Shown: positions 1 to 5,784, counted from the stretch's first letter. The stretch is DNA of 8,542 nt from Thiopontia sp964647745 (GCA_964647745.1 CAZYJG010000063.1:1-8542); one strand, 5' to 3'. A program made the numbers and translations. The notes: generated by a model not told the origin, from the letters alone.

Positions 1-278
1 TGGTGACCGCTGCCGGTAATCTCCATATGCGCTATACCATGCGCAAGCGCAATATCGTCTGGAGTGAGGATCCACTGGTGCTGGAGGCGGTGGCCTGGCT
101 GGAGAATCTGTTGAAGGGGGATTCCGATCAGATCTTCCGTGCCACCCTGCAGCCGGGGTGGGGGCTGATTGCCAACAATGTTCTGCATGACCGGACAGCC
201 TTTGAGGATGATCCCGATCCGGCCAGAAAGCGGCTGCTCTACCGGGCACGCTACTACGACCGCATACACTGTACCTGA
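1..278 (+). CDS. TauD/TfdA-family dioxygenase, C-terminal fragment
   Basis: This is the 3' end of a gene whose start lies left of the window; the reading frame is open from base 3 and stops with TGA at 276-278. The visible 91 residues end in a pattern typical of Fe(II)/2-oxoglutarate-dependent dioxygenases of the TauD/TfdA family: a PGWGLIANNVLHDRTAF stretch followed by RLLYRARYYDRI. In this family the His of the LH(D/R)R segment (about visible residue 62) is the distal iron ligand, and a following Arg (about residues 77-83) binds the 2-oxoglutarate carboxylate. The HxD half of the iron site lies in the missing N-terminal part. The substrate cannot be told from this fragment. It faces sbcB tail to tail, and nothing links it to the oxidase cluster. 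The family call is fairly firm; the specific function is unknown. Confidence 0.75.
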   Translation, partial: VTAAGNLHMRYTMRKRNIVWSEDPLVLEAVAWLENLLKGDSDQIFRATLQPGWGLIANNVLHDRTAFEDDPDPARKRLLYRARYYDRIHCT

Positions 279-300
279 TGCAATGAAGGGTTTCGGTAGT

Positions 301-400
301 CCGGTTCAGGGGTGTTGGCGACAAGGATATCGCCGTCAAGCCCCCAGGGATGGGTTTATGGCATCCACTGAACTGGGCTGCCGGAAGCCGGCCTGCCAAT
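301..400. repeat. Candidate dispersed intergenic repeat with two small hairpins
   Basis: This stretch lies between the two converging genes and carries no credible gene. It contains two perfect 5-bp hairpins: GGCGA (317-321) with TCGCC (330-334) around an 8-base loop, and GCCGG (380-384) with CCGGC (388-392) around a 3-base loop. The section from about 317 to 365 (GGCGACAAGGATATCGCC and onward) resembles, from memory, intergenic sequence that recurs in proteobacterial genomes and is often mis-annotated as small proteins. Neither hairpin is followed by a T-run, so they are poor intrinsic terminators on either strand. The repeat status is inference, because only one copy is in this window. Confidence 0.3.
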
Positions 401-431
401 TGAGAGCGACATTGGTTGTAGAGTGGGTTGC

Positions 432-1877
432 TTAATGACTGAACTGGCCTGTCAGGGACTCTCCATATTCTGCAAGCTGCTGTAGAACCTTAAGTTTGTC
501 CGGGTTGTTGGCGTGCTCCTGCGCCAGGGTCTCGATCTGTGACAGGTACTCCCTATAGTGGATGGTGCCGCCACCATCCTCATCAAGAACCCGGTGCTGG
601 CAGAAGCGCTGCCATCGCTGCTGCTCCTCCTCATTCAGGCTCTCCGGCCAGTTGCGGGCACGATAGCGGAAGAGCATAGTTTCAAGACGCGGATCCTGGA
701 AGTGGAACGGCTTTGTGGCCAGTGCCTCAGCGGAGAGGGCATGGATCTGCTGCATTACCCCTTTGTCGATATCATTGAAGAATCCGCTGTAGATCATTCG
801 GTCCGGATCCTGCTCCTCAGGGAAGGGGTGGAGTTGATGGACCCTGGCCACCTTTTCTGCAAGATAGGGGGCCTGGAGTAGTGGGGCGACGTGGTTTAAC
901 TGCTCCTCCAGTTGGATGCCCAGGCGCTCCTGCGCCTCTTCGTTCAAGGTGGTGAGTGGGGCCAGAACCGGACACCTGTTGAGATGGACGGTCTTCAGCG
1001 GGATTCGATCAATCCCCTCCGGCAGTTGATCACTGCGGGTGAAGAGTCGCCGGTGAATCTCCTCTGCACCCAGGGTCAGCAGCGGGGTGGGATCCTCATG
1101 CAGGTCATAGACGATGACTCCGTTGGGGTTGGTGGGGTGGCGGGCGATCGGGAGCACCACGGCCAGGTTGCCCCGTTCCGAGGGAATCATTGAGGAGACA
1201 TGGAGCAGTGGTTTGGGCTCCTGCAGGTTGAGCAGTTGTGCGGCACTCTTTTTGTCCTTGTTGGAGAGGACATAGTTGTAGAGTCGAGACTGTCTCTCTC
1301 TGACCAGCCGGGCCATTGCGATGGTGGCATGAACATCGGCCAGTGCATCATGGGCACTGCCGTGGTCGACACCGTTGGCAGCGGTGAGGTGCTCCAGTTT
1401 CATGCTCGGTTTGCCATCCTCGTAGTGGGGCCACTCGATCCCCTCCGGGCGCAGTGCCCGAGTCAGGCGCAGCAGATCAATAATATCCCAGCGCGAGTTG
1501 CCATTTTTCCACTCCCGCTCGTAGGGATCATAGAGGTTTCGGTAGAGGGTGTTGCGGGTCACCTCATCATCAAAGCGCAGGGTGTTGTAACCGACGCCAC
1601 AGGTGCCCGGCACCATCAACTCCTCACGGATTCGCTGAATGAATTCTGTCTCCGGAACCCCCTTTTTCAGCGCCTCCTGTGGGGTGATTCCGGTCACCAT
1701 GCAGGCCTCGGGCTGAGGGAGGAAATCGCCTGCAGGTGCGCAGTAGAGCATCAGGGGGTCACCGACCGGATTGAGCTCCTGGTCGGTACGAACTCCTGCA
1801 AACTGAACCGGACGGTCACTGCGGGTATCGGCACCAAAGGTCTCGTAGTCGTGCCAGTAGAAGGTATTGATAGACAT
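432..1877 (-). CDS. sbcB: Exodeoxyribonuclease I
   Basis: The gene encodes a 481-residue single-strand-specific 3'-5' exonuclease acting in the cytoplasm in recombination, mismatch repair and DNA end processing; the E. coli enzyme is of similar length (about 475). The N-terminal DEDDh domain is complete: motif I HDYETFG gives Asp10 and Glu12, motif II GYNTLRFDDE gives Asp103, and motif III SAHDALADVHAT gives His176 and Asp181. These line up with the known E. coli catalytic residues at a constant offset of five. The rest matches the SH3-like and C-terminal helical regions of ExoI, including the PFPEEQDPDRMIYSGFF segment. The ATG at 1875-1877 is the only reasonable start, since an in-frame stop lies a few codons upstream and motif I begins nine residues in. 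No Shine-Dalgarno sequence is visible. The gene is divergent from ccoN and functionally unrelated to it. Identification is firm. Confidence 0.97.
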   Translation of the reverse strand: MSINTFYWHDYETFGADTRSDRPVQFAGVRTDQELNPVGDPLMLYCAPAGDFLPQPEACMVTGITPQEALKKGVPETEFIQRIREELMVPGTCGVGYNTLRFDDEVTRNTLYRNLYDPYEREWKNGNSRWDIIDLLRLTRALRPEGIEWPHYEDGKPSMKLEHLTAANGVDHGSAHDALADVHATIAMARLVRERQSRLYNYVLSNKDKKSAAQLLNLQEPKPLLHVSSMIPSERGNLAVVLPIARHPTNPNGVIVYDLHEDPTPLLTLGAEEIHRRLFTRSDQLPEGIDRIPLKTVHLNRCPVLAPLTTLNEEAQERLGIQLEEQLNHVAPLLQAPYLAEKVARVHQLHPFPEEQDPDRMIYSGFFNDIDKGVMQQIHALSAEALATKPFHFQDPRLETMLFRYRARNWPESLNEEEQQRWQRFCQHRVLDEDGGGTIHYREYLSQIETLAQEHANNPDKLKVLQQLAEYGESLTGQFSH

Positions 1878-1885
1878 TATGTATT

Positions 1886-1903
1886 GGGGTAAAAATTAAC
1901 CCC
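1886..1903 (-). promoter_or_regulatory. Inverted repeat in the sbcB leader
   Basis: GGGGT (1886-1890) and ACCCC (1899-1903) form a perfect 5-bp inverted repeat around an AT-rich 8-base loop, ending eight bases before the sbcB ATG. In the mRNA it would form a hairpin where the ribosome-binding site should be, and no Shine-Dalgarno sequence is present. It could instead be an operator at the DNA level. The inverted repeat is seen directly; the role is inference. Confidence 0.35.
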
Positions 1904-1942
1904 GAAATCCCTTGTTATCTGCATGGTTTATATGGAGAATGG

Positions 1943-1960
1943 ATACCTCATCCGGGGTAT
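1943..1960. promoter_or_regulatory. Inverted repeat ATACC-N8-GGTAT in the sbcB-ccoN intergenic region
   Basis: ATACC at 1943-1947 is mirrored by GGTAT at 1956-1960, separated by eight bases. The half-sites are about 13 bases apart, which would suit a dimeric regulator. It lies between the two divergent genes, about 65 bases upstream of the sbcB start. I do not recognise the motif, and 5-bp arms arise by chance fairly often. Confidence 0.2.
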
Positions 1961-1970
1961 TAATTGTTAT

Positions 1971-1998
1971 TGAAAAGTTTATATTACCTGTGTAAGAT
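1971..1998 (+). promoter_or_regulatory. Possible sigma70 promoter for the ccoNOQP operon
   Basis: TTGAAA at 1971-1976 is one base from the -35 consensus, and TAAGAT at 1993-1998 is two bases from the -10 consensus, with a 16-base spacer. Transcription from here would start near 2005 and leave a leader of about 160 bases before ccoN. CATAAT at 2090-2095 is an alternative -10 closer to the gene but has no good -35 partner. No TTGAT-N4-ATCAA site for FNR/ANR is present near either candidate. The assignment is tentative. Confidence 0.3.
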
Positions 1999-2007
1999 CG
2001 CGGAAAC

Positions 2008-2064
2008 TTGCAAAACGCTAATATATTTGCGAAATTCTGCAAATAAATTGCGAAAGAGCAATTT
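2008..2064 (+). promoter_or_regulatory. Phased TTGC motif array upstream of ccoN
   Basis: Three copies of TTGCRAAA lie at 2008-2015, 2027-2034 and 2048-2055, with start-to-start spacings of 19 and 21 bases, close to two helical turns. A related CTGCAAAT (2037-2044) sits midway between the second and third. The same bases build two inverted repeats: TTTGC-N8-GCAAA (2026-2043) and the 7-bp AAATTGC-GAAAGA-GCAATTT (2045-2064). This could be a tandem regulator-binding region on one face of the DNA, or paired hairpins in a long ccoN leader RNA. I do not recognise the regulator. Confidence 0.4.
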
Positions 2065-2165
2065 TAGATGTCTGGTGATGCCTTCAGACCATAATAATAG
2101 GTAATCAAAATGGTTTGTGGCGTCTTTTATGTCAAATTTTTCATGATCCCTTAGGGAGGTTATTC

Positions 2166-3557
2166 GTGGAAGCAGCAGAAAAGTATGACTTTAGTACCGT
2201 ACGGTGGTTCTCCGTCGCTGCGGTCGTCTATCTGGTCGTAGGAACCCTGGTTGGTTTCTATATCGCAGCGGAGTTGGCATGGCCGGTCTTGAACCTGGAC
2301 CTGCCCTACACGACCTTTGGTCGTCTCCGCCCCCTTCACACCAATGCAGTGATCTTTGCGTTTGGTGGTTCCGTGTTGATGGCAACGGCTTTCTACTCGG
2401 TGCAGCGTACCTGTGGTACCCGCATCTGGAGCCCTGGCATGGCCTGGTTCACCTTCTGGGGCTGGAACCTGATCATCGTCTCAGCGGTCATCACGCTTCC
2501 ACTGGGTATCACTTCCGGTAAGGAGTATGCAGAGCTGGAGTGGCCGATTGATCTGGCCATTGCCGTGGTCTGGCTGAGCTTCTTTGCCAACTTCGTGATG
2601 ACCTTGGTCAACAAGAAGACCTCTCATATCTATGTATCCAACTGGTTCTTCCTCGGAATGCTGGTGATGATCACCTATCTTCATGTGGTCAACAGCCTGG
2701 CAATCCCGGTAAGCCTCTTCAAGTCCTACTCGATCTTCTCGGGTGTACAGGATGCGATGATCCAGTGGTGGTGGGGACACAATGCGGTAGGTTTCTATCT
2801 GACTGCAGGATTCCTCGGGATCATGTACTACTTTGTACCGAAGCAGGCGAATCGCCCTGTCTACTCCTACCGCCTCTCGGTGATCCACTTCTGGGCACTG
2901 ATGTTCGGTTATGTATGGCTGGGTGCTCACCATCTTCAGTATACCGCGTTGCCAGACTGGACCGGATCACTGGGCGCGGTTGTCTCTCTGGCGATGATCA
3001 TCCCATCCTGGGGTGGTGCGGTAAATGGAATGATGACCCTCTCCGGGGCATGGGACAAGCTGCGTGATGACTACATTCTGCGCTTCCTGATTGTCTCCCT
3101 CGCATTCTATGCAATGTCTACCTTTGAGGGACCGGTGATGTCTTCCAAGACAGTAAACGCACTCTCTCACTATACAGACTGGACTGTGGGCCACGTACAC
3201 TCTGGTGCACTGGGCTGGGTTGTGATGGTTGCAGCGGGTGCGCTCTACCACATGATTGAGAAGCTCTGGAATACAAAGATGTACTCCGCGAAGCTGGTAA
3301 ACACCCACTTCTGGCTGGCAACCATTGGTGCCGTTGTCTACATCACCTCGATGTGGGTATCCGGAATCATGCAGGGCCTGATGTGGCGTGACTATGATGA
3401 GTACGGAACACTCAGCTATACCTTTGCAGAGTCTGTAGCGGCGATGATGCCTTACTACAAGATGCGTGCAATCGGTGGCCTGATCTTCTGGCTTGGGGGC
3501 GTTGTAATGCTTTACAACGTGGTTATGACTGTCCGTCAGGGCAACCGTACAGCTTAA
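2166..3557 (+). CDS. ccoN: cbb3-type cytochrome c oxidase subunit I (CcoN)
   Basis: This is the catalytic subunit of the cytoplasmic-membrane cbb3 oxidase, which reduces O2 to water at high affinity and pumps protons. From the GTG at 2166 the protein has 463 residues and about twelve membrane segments. All expected ligands are present: His58 (LRPLHTN) and His345 for low-spin haem b, His343 (VGHVH) for haem b3, and His205, His255 and His256 (WWWGHN, GAHHLQ) for CuB. Tyr249 is in the position of the Tyr cross-linked to His. Glu321 (STFEGP) is also conserved. These match the numbering known for P. stutzeri with a constant offset of two. GTG is preferred because AGGGAGG at 2153-2159 sits six bases upstream of it; an in-frame TTG at 2115 would place that site inside the gene. 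ccoO follows after 16 bases. Identification is firm. Confidence 0.97.
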   Translation: MEAAEKYDFSTVRWFSVAAVVYLVVGTLVGFYIAAELAWPVLNLDLPYTTFGRLRPLHTNAVIFAFGGSVLMATAFYSVQRTCGTRIWSPGMAWFTFWGWNLIIVSAVITLPLGITSGKEYAELEWPIDLAIAVVWLSFFANFVMTLVNKKTSHIYVSNWFFLGMLVMITYLHVVNSLAIPVSLFKSYSIFSGVQDAMIQWWWGHNAVGFYLTAGFLGIMYYFVPKQANRPVYSYRLSVIHFWALMFGYVWLGAHHLQYTALPDWTGSLGAVVSLAMIIPSWGGAVNGMMTLSGAWDKLRDDYILRFLIVSLAFYAMSTFEGPVMSSKTVNALSHYTDWTVGHVHSGALGWVVMVAAGALYHMIEKLWNTKMYSAKLVNTHFWLATIGAVVYITSMWVSGIMQGLMWRDYDEYGTLSYTFAESVAAMMPYYKMRAIGGLIFWLGGVVMLYNVVMTVRQGNRTA

Positions 3558-3573
3558 GGCAAGGAGTAGAACA

Positions 3574-4299
3574 ATGGCTGATAAGATTTATTCAACCAAA
3601 CTGCAGGACAAGATTGAGCGTAGCGCAATCCTGATGCTGCTCTTCCTCCTGGTTACCGTCTCTGTCGGTGGCCTGGTCGAGATCGTCCCGCTCTTTACTA
3701 TTGATGAGACCATGGAGCACAACAATGCCCCTGAGATCGTCTGGCAACGTGGCGAGAACGATACCCTGCAGACCTGGAAGGCTGGTGACGGGATCCGTCC
3801 CTACACTGCTCTGGAACTGGCTGGACGTGAGGTCTATATTCGTGAAGGCTGCTTCCTCTGTCATTCGCAGATGATTCGTCCTTTCCGTGATGAGAAGGAG
3901 CGTTATGGTCACTACTCACTCGCATCCGAGTCGATGTATGACCACCCATTCCAGTGGGGATCCAAGCGTACCGGACCTGATCTGGCACGTGTGGGTGGCA
4001 AGTACTCTGATGAGTGGCACCGCCAGCATATGCTTGCTCCACGCTCTGTTGTTCCCGAGTCCGTCATGCCGAATTATCCATGGCTGGCCGAGAACAGTCT
4101 GGATGGCCACGATATTGAGAGTCACATGAGGGTGATGCAGATGATGCCTGGTGTGGGCAATGTCCCTTACCGCGACTCTGATATCGAGGGTGCCAATGCG
4201 CAGCTTGCCGGCAAGACCGAGATGGATGCAGTGATTGCATACCTTCAGGTTCTTGGAACCATGGCCAAGCTGGACTACAGCAAGACATATCGCGAGTAG
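3574..4299 (+). CDS. ccoO: cbb3-type cytochrome c oxidase subunit II (CcoO), mono-haem
   Basis: CcoO is a membrane-anchored periplasmic cytochrome c that passes electrons from CcoP to the haem b of CcoN. The 241-residue protein has one N-terminal anchor at about residues 18-40. A single haem-c motif, CFLCH (Cys93, Cys96, His97), lies in the family signature REGCFLCHSQMIRP. The likely axial Met is Met165 in ESVMPNYPW. The segment from about 123 to 150 (PFQWGSKRTGPDLARVGGKYSDEWH) is also characteristic. AAGGAG at 3561-3566 lies seven bases before the ATG. The gene sits in the usual N-O-Q-P order, and ccoQ starts almost immediately after its TAG stop. Identification is firm. Confidence 0.97.
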   Translation: MADKIYSTKLQDKIERSAILMLLFLLVTVSVGGLVEIVPLFTIDETMEHNNAPEIVWQRGENDTLQTWKAGDGIRPYTALELAGREVYIREGCFLCHSQMIRPFRDEKERYGHYSLASESMYDHPFQWGSKRTGPDLARVGGKYSDEWHRQHMLAPRSVVPESVMPNYPWLAENSLDGHDIESHMRVMQMMPGVGNVPYRDSDIEGANAQLAGKTEMDAVIAYLQVLGTMAKLDYSKTYRE

Positions 4300-4305
4300 T
4301 TGATC

Positions 4306-4527
4306 GTGAGTAAAGAGAGCGGCTACTTCCATACCGACTGGGCTGCCTTGACAGTCAATGATTGGGTTGGACTGATCGTTACCGTACTGGTGGCAGTTGT
4401 GATGGTTGTGGCCTATCTCTTTGTCTTCCATCCAAAGAATAAGGAGAGACTGGAGTCCCAGCGCTACCTCGTTGATGGGGTAGATGGAGATTCCTCTCTG
4501 ACAGAAAATCACGGAGAAAACAAATGA
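4306..4527 (+). CDS. ccoQ: cbb3-type oxidase small subunit CcoQ (FixQ-like)
   Basis: This is a small single-pass membrane protein in the CcoQ position between ccoO and ccoP. CcoQ helps to stabilise the cbb3 complex, especially CcoP, and is not catalytic. From the GTG at 4306 it has 73 residues: a polar N-terminus of about 19, one hydrophobic helix (about 20-41, VGLIVTVLVAVVMVVAYLFV), then HPKNKERLESQRY and an acidic tail. The helix followed by a charged cytoplasmic tail fits CcoQ, but the polar N-terminal extension makes it longer than many CcoQ proteins of about 50-60 residues. An in-frame TTG at 4300 is an alternative start. The ribosome site is weak (GAG at 4294-4296), so coupling to ccoO translation is likely. 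Its stop overlaps the ccoP start by four bases (ATGA). The assignment rests on position and topology more than on sequence. Confidence 0.85.
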   Translation: MSKESGYFHTDWAALTVNDWVGLIVTVLVAVVMVVAYLFVFHPKNKERLESQRYLVDGVDGDSSLTENHGENK

Positions 4528-5462
4528 GTGAAAATAATCCGTTTCCAAACGAAAGTAATACAGGTCATTTCTGGGATGACAGCCTGCGCGAGTTGACCAA
4601 TGATCCACCCAACTGGTGGAGAATCGGTTTCCATGCCAGCTGGATTGGTGTCGTTCTGTATGGCCTGCTCTATCCAACCTGGCCAACACTGTCTGGATAC
4701 ACCAGCGGCATGTTGACCATGGAGGTTGATGGCAAGGAGCAGCGCTGGTCGGCTATTGGCGAGTACAAGAATGATCTGGCTGCAATTGATGCAACCCGCT
4801 CCAAGTGGGAGAACCAGATCAACAAGCCAGAGATGACCGCTGCAATGATTCTTGCAGACGATGATCTGAAGAACTATGCGGTTCGTTCAGCCAAGGTACT
4901 GTTCGGTGACTACTGTGCAGCCTGTCACGGCTCTGGTGGTGCAGGCAATGCTGCAACATCAGCATCCGAGAGTGGCTATCCTGTACTGGCGGATGATGAC
5001 TGGATCTACGGTGGTACCATTGAGGCGATCCAGACCACCATCGCCAATGGTCGCAAGGGAATCATGACACCATACGGTTCACGCCTGAGCGGCGAAGAGA
5101 TTGACTCGCTTACTAACCATGTAATGGCCCTGAGTGAGGGTGGTGAGGATGCGGTCGGCAAGGCGCTCTTCATGGAGCCTACCAAGGGCGGCTGTTTCGC
5201 CTGTCATGGTGCTGATGGCAGTGGCGCGATGAATGGTGTCAACCTTCCTGGTGTCAATCTGACAGACAAGATCTGGCGCTTTGCCCCGGGCGGTGCTGAT
5301 AGCGTCCGCTACACCATTACCCACGGTGTAAATGGCGAGGTAATGGATCCTCAGTCCCGTAATGCAGTGATGCCTGCATTTGGTCCAATTGGAAAGGGGC
5401 TGGATGATGGCGCCATCAAGAAGCTTGCGGTCTATGTACACCAGTTGGGTGGCGGCAAGTAA
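4524..5462 (+). CDS. ccoP: cbb3-type cytochrome c oxidase subunit III (CcoP), di-haem
   Basis: CcoP is the di-haem membrane cytochrome c that accepts electrons from soluble cytochromes and passes them to CcoO. The 312-residue protein starts with a CcoP-type segment (NDPPNWWRIGF) leading into one membrane helix at about 36-55. Two cytochrome c domains follow. The first has CAACH (Cys131, Cys134, His135) with Met181 in GIMTPYG as likely axial ligand; the second has CFACH (Cys224, Cys227, His228) with Met283 in AVMPAFG. GGAG at 4513-4516 lies seven bases before the ATG. Only one N-terminal helix is present, whereas Pseudomonas-type CcoP has two. It is the last classical structural gene, and a hairpin begins 12 bases after its stop. 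Identification is firm. Confidence 0.97.
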   Translation: MSENNPFPNESNTGHFWDDSLRELTNDPPNWWRIGFHASWIGVVLYGLLYPTWPTLSGYTSGMLTMEVDGKEQRWSAIGEYKNDLAAIDATRSKWENQINKPEMTAAMILADDDLKNYAVRSAKVLFGDYCAACHGSGGAGNAATSASESGYPVLADDDWIYGGTIEAIQTTIANGRKGIMTPYGSRLSGEEIDSLTNHVMALSEGGEDAVGKALFMEPTKGGCFACHGADGSGAMNGVNLPGVNLTDKIWRFAPGGADSVRYTITHGVNGEVMDPQSRNAVMPAFGPIGKGLDDGAIKKLAVYVHQLGGGK

Positions 5463-5474
5463 ACGTTGATAACA

Positions 5475-5507
5475 CCCCCTTCACCACAAAGCAGTGAAGG
5501 GGGCTTT
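5475..5507 (+). terminator. Hairpin after ccoP (weak terminator or 3' end stabiliser)
   Basis: CCCCCTTCAC (5475-5484) pairs perfectly with GTGAAGGGGG (5494-5503), a 10-bp GC-rich stem with a 9-base loop. It is followed only by CTTTG, so the U-run needed for efficient intrinsic termination is poor. It may end part of the ccoNOQP transcripts, or protect their 3' ends, while letting some transcription pass into the small downstream gene. Confidence 0.75.
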
Positions 5508-5524
5508 GCAAGAGGACTTTGAAG

Positions 5525-5662
5525 ATGGATATGTTTTCAGGACAGGATCTTGATTGGGTACTGATTGGTTCAATCGCAACAGTGGCTGTTACCACAGTGA
5601 TCGTTGTTTATCTTGCGCTGAAGCTGCGCAAGCTGATGAACACCACCCACTCTGACGATTAA
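5525..5662 (+). CDS. Small single-pass membrane protein, 45 residues, unrecognised
   Basis: A short gene (ATG at 5525, TAA at 5660-5662) encodes 45 residues. The order is an acidic N-terminus (MDMFSGQDLD), one clear membrane helix at about 11-31 (WVLIGSIATVAVTTVIVVYLA), a basic turn (LKLRKL), and a polar tail ending SDD. The positive-inside rule puts the C-terminus in the cytoplasm. AGAGGA at 5511-5516 stands eight bases before the ATG, a good ribosome site. It lies between ccoP and ccoG, with a weak hairpin before it and a strong terminator 24 bases after it. That context suggests it is the last gene of the oxidase operon and a possible extra small subunit or assembly factor. The topology recalls CcoQ and the CcoM subunit of the P. 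stutzeri cbb3 oxidase, but I cannot show homology to either. That it is a real gene is likely; its function is not known. Confidence 0.75.
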   Translation: MDMFSGQDLDWVLIGSIATVAVTTVIVVYLALKLRKLMNTTHSDD

Positions 5663-5685
5663 TTAGTTCGATCAATAGAGAGACC

Positions 5686-5722
5686 CGAGGGGGAGCAGTG
5701 CAGACTGCTCCCCCTCGTTTTT
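5686..5722 (+). terminator. Strong rho-independent terminator closing the ccoNOQP operon
   Basis: CGAGGGGGAGCAGT (5686-5699) and ACTGCTCCCCCTCG (5704-5717) form a perfect 14-bp stem with a four-base loop, followed directly by five T (5718-5722). This is a textbook intrinsic terminator on the + strand. It separates the oxidase structural operon, including the 45-residue gene, from the ccoG unit. Confidence 0.95.
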
Positions 5723-5744
5723 CGTTGATTAATGATAATATTCT

Positions 5745-5759
5745 CGGTTATTGAAACCG
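5745..5759. promoter_or_regulatory. Operator-like palindrome upstream of ccoG
   Basis: CGGTT (5745-5749) and AACCG (5755-5759) form a perfect inverted repeat with a 5-base spacer. Its centre (5752) is about 39 bases before the start point predicted from the -10 element at 5779, where class II activators usually bind. It does not match the FNR/ANR consensus. An activator role is inference from position. Confidence 0.4.
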
Positions 5760-5775
5760 TTCAGAAACAGATGGT

Positions 5776-5784
5776 TGATATAAT
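5776..5784 (+). promoter_or_regulatory. Extended -10 promoter of ccoG
   Basis: TGATATAAT contains a perfect TATAAT hexamer (5779-5784) preceded by the TGN of an extended -10 element. No good -35 sits 16-18 bases upstream; the nearest, TTGAAA at 5751-5756, is 22 bases away. The predicted start near 5791 gives a leader of about 35 bases that contains the ccoG ribosome site AAGGGAG (5811-5817). Confidence 0.65.

Noticed and set aside
169..435. 88-codon open frame overlapping the end of the dioxygenase gene and the following spacer
   Set aside because: It overlaps the conserved C-terminus of the dioxygenase in another frame, and the remainder is low-quality sequence from the candidate repeat.
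1200..1892. 230-codon open frame on the + strand antisense to sbcB
   Set aside because: It lies opposite a firmly identified gene, its translation shows no recognisable domain, and no ribosome site stands out. It is a by-product of sbcB codon use.
2101..2150. FNR-like half-sites near the ccoN start (ATCAA at 2104-2108, GTCAA further on)
   Set aside because: No matching TTGAT half lies at the required four-base spacing, so no FNR box can be claimed.
2115..2165. N-terminal extension of CcoN from a TTG at 2115
   Set aside because: The extension would cover the strong AGGGAGG ribosome site at 2153-2159. The GTG at 2166 is correctly spaced and gives residue numbering matching P. stutzeri CcoN with an offset of two.
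3916..4689. 257-codon open frame on the - strand across ccoO, ccoQ and ccoP
   Set aside because: It is antisense to three well-supported genes and its translation resembles no protein family. Long antisense frames are common in such sequence.
5724..5737. TTGATTAATGATAA as an FNR box upstream of ccoG
   Set aside because: The left half matches but the right half (GATAA against ATCAA) differs at three of five positions.
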